Shown: positions 8,361-17,807, counted from the first letter of the stretch. The stretch: DNA of 64,000 nucleotides from Acidobacteria bacterium UBA2990 (GCA_002347025.1 DEAE01000024.1:301075-365074); one strand, 5' to 3'. The notes: generated by a model not told the origin, from the sequence alone. Numbers and translations: made by a program.

Positions 8361-10559
8361 ATGCGCATCGATTATCGCAGGCATTTTTCGCTTGCGCTGG
8401 TAGGCCTGCTGGTTGCAGGCGTTGCTGTATGGAGCAACACGGCAGCAGCTAGACAGGGCCAAATGGCTGATGGCGTCATTGCTGGCAGTGTTACCAGTGA
8501 GAACGGAGTGGAAGCTGGTGTGTGGGTGATTGCCGAGACCACCGAGCTTGAAACGAAATTTGCCAAAATGGTGGTGACTGACAATGACGGGGATTTTTTG
8601 TTGCCCCAAATGCCAGACGCGACCTACGACGTATGGGTCCGTGGCTATGGTCTGGTCGACTCACCGAAAGTCCGGCTGGCTACTGGACGAGAGGATGTTG
8701 CGCTAACTGCTGTGATAGCACCAACTCCTAGAGATGCTGCTCAGTACTATCCCGGAAACTATTGGTATTCTTTGATTGAACCGCCTGCAGCTAGCGAGTT
8801 CCCTGGAACCGGCAATAGCGGCAACGGAATCAACCCTGCGATGGCTACTCAATCCCACTGGGTGGACAACATGAAGCAGGGTTGTCAGCTCTGTCACCAA
8901 CTTGGGAACGAGGCTACACGTGTCGTTCACCAGCAGGCCTCTTTCGACTCGGCAGTTGCTGCATGGGACCACCGGGTGCAAACAGGCCAGCGCGGCAATC
9001 AGATGAGCAATGCGATGAATCGTTTTGGTCGTGAGCCGGCGCTCGAAATGTGGGCCGACTGGACCGAACGAATTGCCGGCGGTGAGCTTCCTGAAGCTCC
9101 TCCTCGACCCAGCGGTCTTGAACAGAATGTCGTTGTGACAGTGTGGGACTGGGGGCAGGACACATCCTTTATTCACGATGAGATCGCTACCGACAAGCGG
9201 AACCCTCAGCTAAATGGTAATGGCCCTGTTTATGGGGTGTCGGCTGGCCATGGTACAGTCACATTCGTAGATCCAGTTGCCAACACAGCGACCGAGTTGA
9301 CAATTCCAGTTCGGCCCGATCCTGAGACTATGCCGACTCGTTTCCCTGATGTTCAGGTGCCTTCTTACTACTGGGGTGATGAGGAGCTCTGGGGGGTAAA
9401 TCCAGATGAGCGTTCAGATCCCCACAACCCAATGCTGGATCACAAAGGTCGAGTCTGGATGACGTCGACTGTTCGGCAATTCCAGAACCCCGATTGGTGC
9501 CGTGATGGTTCAGATAACAAGTACGCTCAGTACTACTCTGTCGGGCGAACTGGACGTCATGCTTCTTACTACGATCCTGCGAACGGAGAATTTGTTTTAG
9601 TTGACACGTGTTTCGGCACGCACCATCTGCAATTCGGTGAAGACGAAGACGATACGCTTTGGTTTAGTGGTGACGGTAATGTTATCGGCTGGTTGAACAC
9701 AAGGGTCTACGATGAGACCGCTGATGAGCAGGGCTCACAGGGTTGGTGTCCGACTGTTCTTGATACTAATGGTGACGGTCAGATCACAAGCCCGTGGAAT
9801 GAACCACGTGATGAGAACCCAGACCCAGCGCTGGACACTCGTGTGTCCGGATTTGGTTATGGCATTATTGCGAGCCCGACAGACCATTCAGTATGGATAA
9901 GTCGGACCGGGCCGTTTCCAGGATCTATCGTTCGACTCGAACGCGGAGATAGTCCGCCAGAGACCTGCATTGCCGAGATGTATCAGCCGCCTTCAATTGA
10001 GAATTCGGCGATCGATCCCATGGAGACCGGGTTCTCCCCGCGTGGAATCGATGTCGACCGAAATGGAGTTATTTGGGCCGCTCTGTCAGGTAGTAGCCAC
10101 ATGGCCAGCTTCGATCGGAACAAGTGCGCTGTTACCAGTGGTCCAGAGGCTACCGGACAGCACTGTCCTGAAGGTTGGACCTTGTATCCTATGCCTGGGC
10201 CGCAGATGCGTGGTGTGGAAGGCCGAGTCGGGGCCGATTTTCATTACTATAGCTGGGTCGATCAGTACAATACCTTGGGGTTAGGAGAGAATGTTCCTAT
10301 CGCCAATGGGTCGACCTCGGACTCACTGTTAGCCCTCGACCCGGACAGTGGGGAATGGGTTGTCCTCCGTGTGCCATATCCGATGGCTTTTTATTCACGT
10401 GGACTTGATGGCCGGATCGATGATCCTGATACTGGCTGGAAGGGGCGTGGATTGTGGGCCAATTATGGCTCGAATTACATCTGGCACACTGAGGGAGGGA
10501 AGGGGACGAAGAGTAAGATCGTTCACTTCCAACTCCGTCCTGAGCCATTGGCTAGGTGA
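8361..10559 (+). CDS. Secreted protein: carboxypeptidase-regulatory domain, one haem-c motif and probable beta-propeller
   Basis: The ATG at 8361 follows a strong GGAGGATAAGAG ribosome site, giving 732 residues; the upstream GTG at 8340 is not needed. A signal peptide ends near the AAA before residue 32. Residues about 37-105 form a carboxypeptidase-regulatory-like beta-sandwich. A CQLCH haem-attachment site lies at residues 175-179 (bases 8883-8897). The remainder has repeated strand-turn motifs of the kind seen in Vgb/streptogramin-lyase-like propellers, including paired acidic DTNGDG-like loops that may bind calcium. The role is unknown; a periplasmic redox or substrate-binding protein fits. 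It diverges from actA, which may mean shared regulation or only adjacency. The family call is from architecture. Confidence 0.75.
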   Translation: MRIDYRRHFSLALVGLLVAGVAVWSNTAAARQGQMADGVIAGSVTSENGVEAGVWVIAETTELETKFAKMVVTDNDGDFLLPQMPDATYDVWVRGYGLVDSPKVRLATGREDVALTAVIAPTPRDAAQYYPGNYWYSLIEPPAASEFPGTGNSGNGINPAMATQSHWVDNMKQGCQLCHQLGNEATRVVHQQASFDSAVAAWDHRVQTGQRGNQMSNAMNRFGREPALEMWADWTERIAGGELPEAPPRPSGLEQNVVVTVWDWGQDTSFIHDEIATDKRNPQLNGNGPVYGVSAGHGTVTFVDPVANTATELTIPVRPDPETMPTRFPDVQVPSYYWGDEELWGVNPDERSDPHNPMLDHKGRVWMTSTVRQFQNPDWCRDGSDNKYAQYYSVGRTGRHASYYDPANGEFVLVDTCFGTHHLQFGEDEDDTLWFSGDGNVIGWLNTRVYDETADEQGSQGWCPTVLDTNGDGQITSPWNEPRDENPDPALDTRVSGFGYGIIASPTDHSVWISRTGPFPGSIVRLERGDSPPETCIAEMYQPPSIENSAIDPMETGFSPRGIDVDRNGVIWAALSGSSHMASFDRNKCAVTSGPEATGQHCPEGWTLYPMPGPQMRGVEGRVGADFHYYSWVDQYNTLGLGENVPIANGSTSDSLLALDPDSGEWVVLRVPYPMAFYSRGLDGRIDDPDTGWKGRGLWANYGSNYIWHTEGGKGTKSKIVHFQLRPEPLAR

Positions 10560-10616
10560 CGGCGTCTGCCCAGCCTCGGGCTTGTTGAGTACCGGGTTGA
10601 ATGGAAAGAACAATAC

Positions 10617-10654
10617 TCGGGTATCGGTGGCTTCCTCAGGCCGCCGATACCCGA
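10617..10654 (+). terminator. Strong intrinsic terminator after the 8361 gene
   Basis: Arms at 10617-10631 and 10640-10654 form a 15-base-pair stem, G+C rich with one G-U pair, closing an 8-base loop. A short run of T follows at 10655-10658. It sits 58 bases past the stop codon at 10559, so it very likely ends that transcript before the next gene at 10871. Confidence 0.85.
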
Positions 10655-10870
10655 TTTTGCTGTTCCAGGGCACCCACTTAGGTGACTTACGGTCTTGGCG
10701 GTGCATCCTTCTTTATTCTTGTAGTTTCTTTGCCAGCAGGTTTTCGGCATCGCCTGGGGTGAGTGGGAGCAACGGTTCGTGTGGATTGAGTCAGTTCGGG
10801 TTGTTTGCTGTTTTGATTAAGCCGTTCAATCTCGAGCTAAGTTGCTGGGATTGCCGAAGGCTAGTGACTG

Positions 10871-11560
10871 ATGAATGTGTTTCTGGTGCCAGTTGGGAAC
10901 GACCGGTACGAACTCTATTGCGAGCCTTCTGAAGTTGACCAGACCAGCAGTGGTGTAGTGGCGCATTTATTGCGTCGTGTGAGTGATATGGAAGTGGCTG
11001 AGCAAAGAGCACGACGCGACCGGCGTACTGCGCGGCGTGGCGACAAACCTAAGGGGTTTGAAGCATGCGTTTTTCGAGCCCGTAGTGGACTGGCACGGGG
11101 GATGTCAGAGTGGGTTGGGAGACAGCGGCTATTTTGGCACCTACGGCACGTTTCGGAGGCGACGCTGGTATATCCAGGGGACCTCAATAGTGCAGAGGCG
11201 TTGTCTGTTGCTCATAGGAGGCTTCAGCATCATAGGGAGCACCATCGGTTCTGGATGGTGGTAGACGGTTTGGGAGCATTGGTATTCGGACCACTATTGT
11301 TCTTTGTGCCAGGCCCGAATCTCATTTCCTGGTATTTTGCTGTCAAGATGACTGGGCACTGGTTGGCATTTCTGGGTGCCCGTCGTGGCGTTGCAAGTGT
11401 GGAATGGTCACCCCGTGTTAGTTCGGCGCTTGTGGCTCTTCGGGAAGTTATCTCGTTTCCCCGCGGTTCGAGACGTCAACGGGTTCGAGCTCTCTCGACG
11501 GAACTTCGGCTTGAGCATTTGGTATCGTTTATTGAGCGTACCGTGCCTGACCAGCCTTAG
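10871..11560 (+). CDS. Conserved protein resembling the mitochondrial K+/H+-exchange-related family
   Basis: A 229-residue protein beginning MNVFLVPVG, with a YELYCE segment near residue 14, then a basic helical region rich in arginine. A hydrophobic hairpin follows (about residues 128-170) containing FVPGPNLISWYF and ending in a GHWLAFLGARRG stretch. This layout matches my memory of bacterial members of the Mit_KHE1 family (PF10173), whose biochemical role is not established. Membrane association through the hydrophobic hairpin is likely. It precedes lpxD by 32 bases and may share its transcript. The family call is by recall of motifs, not by search. Confidence 0.6.
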   Translation: MNVFLVPVGNDRYELYCEPSEVDQTSSGVVAHLLRRVSDMEVAEQRARRDRRTARRGDKPKGFEACVFRARSGLARGMSEWVGRQRLFWHLRHVSEATLVYPGDLNSAEALSVAHRRLQHHREHHRFWMVVDGLGALVFGPLLFFVPGPNLISWYFAVKMTGHWLAFLGARRGVASVEWSPRVSSALVALREVISFPRGSRRQRVRALSTELRLEHLVSFIERTVPDQP

Positions 11561-11592
11561 ATCATTAGGGTGGAACCTAGTGCCAGCCCCGC

Positions 11593-12678
11593 GTGATATC
11601 CTTGCCTAATTTGAAGCTCCTTGACGTAGCAGACCGCCTCGAGTGCCGGCTTGAAGGAGATGGAGAGATAGAGATCCGCCGATTAGCCGGGATAGAGACA
11701 GCTCAGGCAGGCGATCTCACCTTTCTTGCCAACCCACGGTATGCAGCTGCTTTGAAGGCTACCCACGCTGCCGCCGTCATTTTGGCCGATGACGCGGAAG
11801 CAGCTCCTTGTGCGATGCTCCGTACCGATGAACCCTATCTTGCATTTGCTAGAGCTGTGGACCTGTTTACAGAGGTTGTTGAGGTTCCGATTGGTATCCA
11901 TAGGTTGAGTTCCGTGGCATCGGATGCCCGCATGGGGGAAGATGTTTCGGTCGGACCGTTTGTTTCTGTCGGGCCTGGGGTCCTGGTGGGTCCAAGAACG
12001 GTCATTCATGCGAATGTGTCCATTGGTTCCGGTGCTCAAATAGGGGCTGATTGTGTCATTCATGCCCAAGTTGCGGTTAGGGAGCACGTTATGATCGGAG
12101 ACCGGGTGGTTCTGCAAAATGCTGCGGTGATTGGCAGTGATGGGTTCGGGTTTGCCCGCCGTTCTGACGGTACCCATCATAAGATTCCACAGCGTGGTGC
12201 TCTGGTGATCGAAGACGATGTTGAAATAGGAGCTCATGTGTCTGTCGACCGTCCGGCGATTGGGGAAACTCGGATTAAGGCTGGTGCCAAGGTTGATAAC
12301 CTCGTTCAGATTGGACACGGTGTCAAGGTCGGAAGAAACGCTCTACTGGCGGCGCAAGTCGGGATCGCGGGAAGCACCGTTATTGAAGATGACGTAGTGC
12401 TGGCTGGACAGGTTGGAGTGAATGGCCATGTAACCGTCGGTAAGGGAACACGGGCGACCGGGCAGACGGGAATAACTAGTAGTCTGCCAGCAGCGTCCTT
12501 TGTGTCGGGCTTGCCGGCTATGGACAATCGGGTCTGGCGGAAAGCGGCTACTTCGTTCGCGTTGTTACCAGCTCTTCGAAAAAAGGTTTTGGCTCTCGAA
12601 CGCCGGTTTGCAGAATTGGAGCAGCAAGGTGAGCTGACTCAGGATGAGGGTAAGGGTGAAGGCCCCAAAAAACCATGA
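11593..12678 (+). CDS. lpxD: UDP-3-O-acylglucosamine N-acyltransferase LpxD
   Basis: Lipid A biosynthesis enzyme that adds the second 3-hydroxyacyl chain, from acyl-ACP, to UDP-3-O-acyl-glucosamine in the cytoplasm. The 361-residue protein has an N-terminal uridine-binding domain (residues about 1-100, with FLANPRYAAAL), followed by a left-handed beta-helix of hexapeptide repeats (about 105-310). The catalytic histidine lies in NLVQIGHGVKVG, and a C-terminal helix with coiled-coil character ends the chain. The start is GTG at 11593. The usual neighbours fabZ, lpxA and bamA are absent; lpxB lies 4 kb downstream on the same strand. Confidence 0.95.
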   Translation: MISLPNLKLLDVADRLECRLEGDGEIEIRRLAGIETAQAGDLTFLANPRYAAALKATHAAAVILADDAEAAPCAMLRTDEPYLAFARAVDLFTEVVEVPIGIHRLSSVASDARMGEDVSVGPFVSVGPGVLVGPRTVIHANVSIGSGAQIGADCVIHAQVAVREHVMIGDRVVLQNAAVIGSDGFGFARRSDGTHHKIPQRGALVIEDDVEIGAHVSVDRPAIGETRIKAGAKVDNLVQIGHGVKVGRNALLAAQVGIAGSTVIEDDVVLAGQVGVNGHVTVGKGTRATGQTGITSSLPAASFVSGLPAMDNRVWRKAATSFALLPALRKKVLALERRFAELEQQGELTQDEGKGEGPKKP

Positions 12679-12740
12679 GAGTGCTACCGGCCGGCGTTGC
12701 TAGTTCTCGGTTGATCCTAGCCTGAGGTGCTTTTACGATT

Positions 12741-13556
12741 ATGCGTCGCTTCGTCGGGTTTGCTGGGTTGGTGAGTTGGTTTATGGTGGGTCTTAGCATG
12801 CCTATGCTCGCTCAGACCAGTAGTTCGATGTCTATGTCTCGCCCTACGCCTCCAGATCTTGGCTTTCTTACGAGTTACCGTTTCCACCTCAATGCGCTTC
12901 GCCTAGTCTCTTCAGGTGAGAGCTTCGTCTGGGATACTGATGTTGGTGCAGATCTGGATGTATTCGATTTTCGTTCCGTCCGAGGTAACGTTCTGACGGT
13001 ATTTGAAGGGGTTTTAGGCGAAGAGATTCGACCGATTGATCCAAATCAGGTTAACTACACGATCGACCTTTCCCTGTGGTGGCGGCCTGGCAAGAAGCTG
13101 GGGGAATTGGGAACTACCTTTCATCACGTGTCTCGTCATCTCAGTGACCGAGACAAGTTGGTTGCCATTGCTTGGAACTTTCTGGGATTGCAATATGTGC
13201 AGAGTGTTCAGGTCGGCCTTTGGGACTTTGATTTCGGAGGGCGTGGCCTGTGGAAGACGCAGCGATCATTCGTTGACTATGCAGGAGAGGTTGGGGGATA
13301 TCTGAGCATGGCTCATTCGTTGGCTCAACGAACGTCGTTGACATTTGGCGGTGAGGTGACTGTGGTGCCTGTCACTCAGGCGATAAAGAATCGTAATAGG
13401 CAAATTGGTTCAAGAATCGAAGTTGGAATGCGTTTTCAAGGTGGGCGGGGTGTGGGTGAGGTTTTTGTGGCTGGTGAACGACGGATTGATGCCGACCCAT
13501 TCGATTTGAGGCCGACTACATTCACGATGCTTGGATTTCGTTTTCTCAGTCGGTGA
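12741..13556 (+). CDS. Exported protein of unknown function, probable outer-membrane beta-barrel
   Basis: 271 residues with a signal peptide ending at about MLAQ-T (residue 25). The mature part alternates hydrophobic and polar residues, with many aromatic, glycine-framed strands and short turns, as in small outer-membrane barrels. Segments such as LSLWWRPGKKLGELGTTF and the closing FTMLGFRFLSR are barrel-like. I recognise no enzyme motif and no named family. It sits between lpxD and the M16 peptidase pair in the envelope block, consistent with an envelope role. Confidence 0.7.
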   Translation: MRRFVGFAGLVSWFMVGLSMPMLAQTSSSMSMSRPTPPDLGFLTSYRFHLNALRLVSSGESFVWDTDVGADLDVFDFRSVRGNVLTVFEGVLGEEIRPIDPNQVNYTIDLSLWWRPGKKLGELGTTFHHVSRHLSDRDKLVAIAWNFLGLQYVQSVQVGLWDFDFGGRGLWKTQRSFVDYAGEVGGYLSMAHSLAQRTSLTFGGEVTVVPVTQAIKNRNRQIGSRIEVGMRFQGGRGVGEVFVAGERRIDADPFDLRPTTFTMLGFRFLSR

Positions 13557-13634
13557 TGTTCATTTCTATCTGTTGTCAACAACTCTTTAAACTGGTTGCC
13601 TTAGCTATTCCCCTGCTGTGCAATAATTTTGTCC

Positions 13635-15044
13635 ATGTTTCCATCAAGGTTGCGAACTGGCCGGTGGCTGTCACGAATTCTGGTGTTAACTGCGGTGTTG
13701 ATTGGCCTCTCCGCTGTGCCGACGATTGCTCAGACAGGAGTGCGACCAGCTGCATTGGACTATCAGCTCTATACCCTTGACAATGGGTTGACGGTCATCC
13801 TTTCTGAGGATCACTCTACCCCGATCGTTCATTTGCAGCTCGTGTACCATGTGGGTTCTAAGAATGAACGCCCTGGGCGAACCGGGTTTGCTCACCTTTT
13901 TGAGCACATGATGTTCAAGGGTTCACACAATGTACGATCTGACTCGCATTTGTCCTTGATTTCTCAGGTAGGTGGGGATGGCAATGGTTACACTACCGAA
14001 GACACGACCACATTTCTCGAGACGGTGCCAGCCCAGTATCTTCCGCTTGTACTCTGGCTAGAAGCAGACAGGATGGCAACGTTGCGAATCGACGAGAGGA
14101 CCTTCGAGGCTGAACGGGAAGTGGTCAAGGAAGAGCGACGGTGGAGATACGAAGACACGCCGTTCGGGTTGCTGACCGAGCTCATGTATGACCAGGCTTA
14201 TTCTGTTCACCCGTATAAGCATTCAGCTATTGGTAGTATGGAGGATCTGGAGGCGGCGTCTGTTGAAGATGTCCAAGAGTTTTATGACATGTATTATGTA
14301 CCTGAAAATGCAACCCTCGTTCTGGTAGGTGATTTTGAAACACCTAGAGCCCTCGCACTGGTAAAACAGTACTTTGACCGGGTTCAGAAAGCTAGACGAC
14401 CGGTTCCACGTGACATTGAGCGTGAGCCAACGCAGACAGAGGAGCGTCGTGTCACGCTCACGCAGTCACAGAATTGGCCGCTGCCCACTGTGTTAGTCGC
14501 TCACCATATTACATACGATGGGCATCCAGATGCGTATCCTCTGCATATCGCGGCCAAAGTACTTTCCGATGGGCAAAGCTCGCGAATTTATCGAAGGCTG
14601 GTATACGAGAACCAGCTTGCTGTTTCGGCCTTCGGGAATGGAAGCTTGATCGAAGACCCAAATTTGTTTTACGCAGTGTCTGTAGTGCAACCCGGTCGAA
14701 CAACCACAGACTCTGAGAAAGCTCTAATTGGTGAGTTAGATCGCCTAAAGACTGAACTGATTAGTGAACAAGAGCTGCAACAGGCCAAGAACCAGTTTGC
14801 GCGGGATTATGTCTTTGGTCGCTTGACCGTAGAGCAGAAGGCTTCGCATTTGGCGCATGCAGCAGTTATACACGACGACGTCACTACGGTCGATGCAGAG
14901 TTTGATGTTTTTATGAGTGTTTCAAGAGAGGATGTACGTCGGGTAGCGCAAACATATTTCACTAAGGAAAATCGTTTAATACTGACGATTCTGCCGCAGG
15001 CGTCGGTGGGACGTTCGTTTCTGAGGTCAGGGGGTAGCCAATGA
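13635..15044 (+). CDS. Secreted M16-family zinc peptidase, catalytic member of a pair
   Basis: The best start is ATG at 13635 (a TTG lies six bases upstream), giving 469 residues. A signal peptide ends near AQTG, residue 34. The M16 zinc motif HLFEH is intact at residues 87-91, with the distal glutamate in the EREVVKEERR region about 70 residues later. The C-terminal half is the typical non-catalytic M16 domain. Bacterial two-chain M16 enzymes pair one active and one inactive subunit of this size to degrade peptides in the periplasm. Its stop overlaps the start of the next gene by four bases, indicating stoichiometric translation with the partner. Confidence 0.92.
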   Translation: MFPSRLRTGRWLSRILVLTAVLIGLSAVPTIAQTGVRPAALDYQLYTLDNGLTVILSEDHSTPIVHLQLVYHVGSKNERPGRTGFAHLFEHMMFKGSHNVRSDSHLSLISQVGGDGNGYTTEDTTTFLETVPAQYLPLVLWLEADRMATLRIDERTFEAEREVVKEERRWRYEDTPFGLLTELMYDQAYSVHPYKHSAIGSMEDLEAASVEDVQEFYDMYYVPENATLVLVGDFETPRALALVKQYFDRVQKARRPVPRDIEREPTQTEERRVTLTQSQNWPLPTVLVAHHITYDGHPDAYPLHIAAKVLSDGQSSRIYRRLVYENQLAVSAFGNGSLIEDPNLFYAVSVVQPGRTTTDSEKALIGELDRLKTELISEQELQQAKNQFARDYVFGRLTVEQKASHLAHAAVIHDDVTTVDAEFDVFMSVSREDVRRVAQTYFTKENRLILTILPQASVGRSFLRSGGSQ

Positions 15045-16510
15045 AGCTAGCGATCTTCCAACCTGTAACGATCATCCTTCTTGCCTTTTTGTTGCTTGTT
15101 GTTTCTGTTCCGACGGTGGCGCAACGGTCGACTGATTGGCCAAGAGAAAGTCCACCCCCGCCTCTGCCAGCCAAAGAAGCTACGTTTCCTCATTATGAGA
15201 TTCGTAACCTAGACAACGGCCTACAGGTCGTGCTTGTCAAGCATCACGAGCAGCCGGCGGTCAACCTGCGTTTGATGATCGGGGCTGGTTCGGCCTCAGA
15301 CCCAGAAGGGAAATCTGGCGTTGCAGCACTTACCGGTCAGTTGCTTGCTCAGGGGACAACAGATCTTGGGGCGACAGAGATCGCTGAAAAGGTTGATGCG
15401 GTAGGGGGTGTCCTTGATGTGGGGGCCGGTACCGAGCTTAGCTTCGTTAATGTATTGGTTATGACCGACAGCTTTGAGTTCGGCATTGACTTCGTTGGTG
15501 ATATAGCGAGAAACCCGTCATTCACTCAAGCTGAGATTGACCGACAACGGCAACAGGTTCTTTCGGGACTGAGGGTTAGTTACGATGACCCTGGCTATTT
15601 GGCTGGAGTGGTATTCGGTCGACTTGTCTATGGCGAGCACCCTTACGGGATGCCGCCCAATGGGACCCCGGAATCCGTGCAGCAAATCACACGAGACGAT
15701 CTTCAGGCGTTCCACAATGCCTATTACGCACCGAACAATGCGCTGTTAGCGGTTGTTGGCGACATCGACGTCGATGAGGCGTTTTTGGAGGTTGAGCGAG
15801 TGTTCGGTGATTGGGCTCAAAAAGCGATGCCGGCTGTGAGGGAAATGGAGATGCTGCAGCCAGCTCATCGTGTGGTGGTGGTCGACAAACCTGGTTCATT
15901 GCAGACTGCGATTCGAGTCGGCCATGTGGCTCTACCCCGTGTTAGTCCGGATTACCAAGCTTTCGACGTGGCGATCAAGATTCTCGGAGGGGAAGGTGGA
16001 AACCGACTCGGTAGTGTCTTGCGCACAGAGCGGTCACTTACTTATTCTGCTTCGGCCGATTTTGTCAGCCGCCGCTTTGGTGGTGACTTTATGGGGAAGA
16101 CTGAAACCCGATCCGCAGCGACCGCAGAAGTGCTGAGGCTAATGGTAGATGAAGTGGCTCGGCTTAGAGGTGAACGGGTAAGTCCTCGCGAGTTAGAGAA
16201 TGCTCAGGCTTATCTGGCTGGTAGTTTTCCACTAGCTATCGAGACGCCAAACGCTATTGCGGCACAGGTTCTTGAATCTCTACTTTACGGGCTCGATCTC
16301 GATGACCTACCGAGGTATCCAAATCGGATTAATCAGCTGACGGTCAATGATATTCAACAAGTCACTCAGATGCATTTGCAGCCTGAGAGCCTGTCAATTG
16401 TCTTGGTCGGTGAGGCATCGGCGTTTTTGAGCGATCTTCAGGCTGCCGGTTTCAAAGATGTCGAGGTTATGTCGATTGAGGATCTAGATCTTGAAAGTGT
16501 TGATTTCTAG
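15041..16510 (+). CDS. Secreted M16-family protein, inactive partner subunit
   Basis: 489 residues with a signal peptide ending near VAQR (residue 27) and then a proline-rich linker. The M16 fold is clear (LDNGLQVVLVKHHEQPAV, and an NNALLAVVGDI strand near residue 230). However, the HxxEH site is replaced by GVAALTGQLLAQG, so zinc and catalytic residues are missing. This is the expected pattern for the non-catalytic chain of a heterodimeric M16 peptidase, which supplies the arginine/tyrosine side of the substrate pocket. It overlaps the active subunit gene by ATGA. Confidence 0.92.
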   Translation: MKLAIFQPVTIILLAFLLLVVSVPTVAQRSTDWPRESPPPPLPAKEATFPHYEIRNLDNGLQVVLVKHHEQPAVNLRLMIGAGSASDPEGKSGVAALTGQLLAQGTTDLGATEIAEKVDAVGGVLDVGAGTELSFVNVLVMTDSFEFGIDFVGDIARNPSFTQAEIDRQRQQVLSGLRVSYDDPGYLAGVVFGRLVYGEHPYGMPPNGTPESVQQITRDDLQAFHNAYYAPNNALLAVVGDIDVDEAFLEVERVFGDWAQKAMPAVREMEMLQPAHRVVVVDKPGSLQTAIRVGHVALPRVSPDYQAFDVAIKILGGEGGNRLGSVLRTERSLTYSASADFVSRRFGGDFMGKTETRSAATAEVLRLMVDEVARLRGERVSPRELENAQAYLAGSFPLAIETPNAIAAQVLESLLYGLDLDDLPRYPNRINQLTVNDIQQVTQMHLQPESLSIVLVGEASAFLSDLQAAGFKDVEVMSIEDLDLESVDF

Positions 16511-16576
16511 TAGATTTCTACTGTTAGTAACTTTTTCTTGGGGCGCCTTGCTACTCCATTATTAACTCTTTCTCAA

Positions 16577-17749
16577 ATGAATACCGCTCCCATGCCGCCT
16601 TGTAAAGTAATGCTGTCTTGCGGGGAGCCTTCTGGAGAACTATACGCGGGAGCTTTAACCAGAGAGATTCGTAAGCTCAACCCGAAGGCGGAGGTGTTTG
16701 GACTTGCTGGCGGTCATGTGGCATCAGCTGGTGGTTGCGTGACAGTAGACTACGCGGGCCTGGCTGCGACCGGTTTGACAGAGGTTTTATCAGTCCTGCC
16801 TCGCACCTGGGTGGCTTATCGGCGTTTGGTGACAGCGGCACGATCCAGCAGGCCGGACGTCTTTGTTGCAGTGGACTTTCCTGAGGTGAACTTCAGATTG
16901 GGCAAGGAGATGGCAGCGCTGGGGATACCAGTGGTTTATTACATTGGGCCGCAGGTTTGGGCATGGAGAGCACGGCGGTTACAGACAATGAAGCGTTTCG
17001 TGAACCGAGCACTGGTGATTTTCCCATTCGAGGAACGATTGTATCGAAAGGCAGGAATTCCAGTCCGTTTTGTCGGTCACCCCTTGCTTGATTTGGCAAC
17101 CCCCATGCAGGGGCGTGATACTTTCCGTCGTGAGCACTGCTTGGATCTGACTGCCCCCACTGTGGCGATTTTGCCAGGGAGCCGGCCAAATGAGCTCAGA
17201 TTGATCTTGCCTGATTTGGTTGATGCGGCGGTACGGATAGCGAAAAGAATTCCAGCCGTGCAATTTGTGGTGGCTAGGGCACCGAACTTGGATGATGCCC
17301 TGTTCGAACCACTGGTCGAGCTTGGGCGAAACACTACCCGTCCAACCTGTCTAGTGGAATCTCAGACCGACTCGGTGCTTGTGGCTTCAGACGTCGTTTT
17401 AACGGCTTCAGGAACAGCTACGATTCAGACTGCGATCCATGAGCGACCCATGGTGGTAGTCTATCGCTTGTCCCCACTCACGTACTGGTTGGGGCGTCGC
17501 TTTGTGAAGGTGGATGCGTTCGGCATGGTCAATCTGGTAGCAGGAGAGAAGATTGTACCTGAATTCTTGCAAGAAGGTTTTACGCCGACTGTTGTTGCCG
17601 CTGCTACCGCTCGCTTCATTGAGGACAGCCAATATCACGCAGAGACTAGGGAAAAACTCCGGGCAGTTAATCAATCGCTAGGAGGTCTCGGAGCTAGTGA
17701 ACGAGCCGCCAAGGAAGTGTTAGAGGTGGCTTATGGGGGCGAGTGTTAA
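16577..17749 (+). CDS. lpxB: Lipid-A-disaccharide synthase LpxB
   Basis: Family GT19 glycosyltransferase that joins UDP-2,3-diacylglucosamine with lipid X to form the lipid A disaccharide at the inner face of the membrane. Landmarks include SCGEPSGELYAG at the N-terminus, the YYIGPQVWAWR motif, VGHPLLD in the linker and ILPGSRPNEL, followed by a C-terminal GTATIQTAIHERP segment. The ATG at 16577 is preferred over a TTG at 16538, though the ribosome site is weak; an ATG at 16592 is also possible. The length (390) is normal. The gene follows the M16 pair on the same strand. Confidence 0.95.
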   Translation: MNTAPMPPCKVMLSCGEPSGELYAGALTREIRKLNPKAEVFGLAGGHVASAGGCVTVDYAGLAATGLTEVLSVLPRTWVAYRRLVTAARSSRPDVFVAVDFPEVNFRLGKEMAALGIPVVYYIGPQVWAWRARRLQTMKRFVNRALVIFPFEERLYRKAGIPVRFVGHPLLDLATPMQGRDTFRREHCLDLTAPTVAILPGSRPNELRLILPDLVDAAVRIAKRIPAVQFVVARAPNLDDALFEPLVELGRNTTRPTCLVESQTDSVLVASDVVLTASGTATIQTAIHERPMVVVYRLSPLTYWLGRRFVKVDAFGMVNLVAGEKIVPEFLQEGFTPTVVAAATARFIEDSQYHAETREKLRAVNQSLGGLGASERAAKEVLEVAYGGEC

Positions 17750-17807
17750 GTAAGCGTTTAGAGATTGAGGCTGTTCTGCTGCTGCCTGAGAATACTGGAT
17801 AATTTTA

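Noticed and set aside
10348..10932. Plus-strand open frame of 194 residues across the end of the 8361 gene
   Set aside because: It runs through the strong terminator at 10617-10654 and overlaps two well-supported coding regions.
11683..12318. Minus-strand open frame of 211 residues inside lpxD
   Set aside because: It is antisense to the hexapeptide-repeat region of lpxD. The regular repeat codons keep the opposite frame open, and the protein has no family features or ribosome site.
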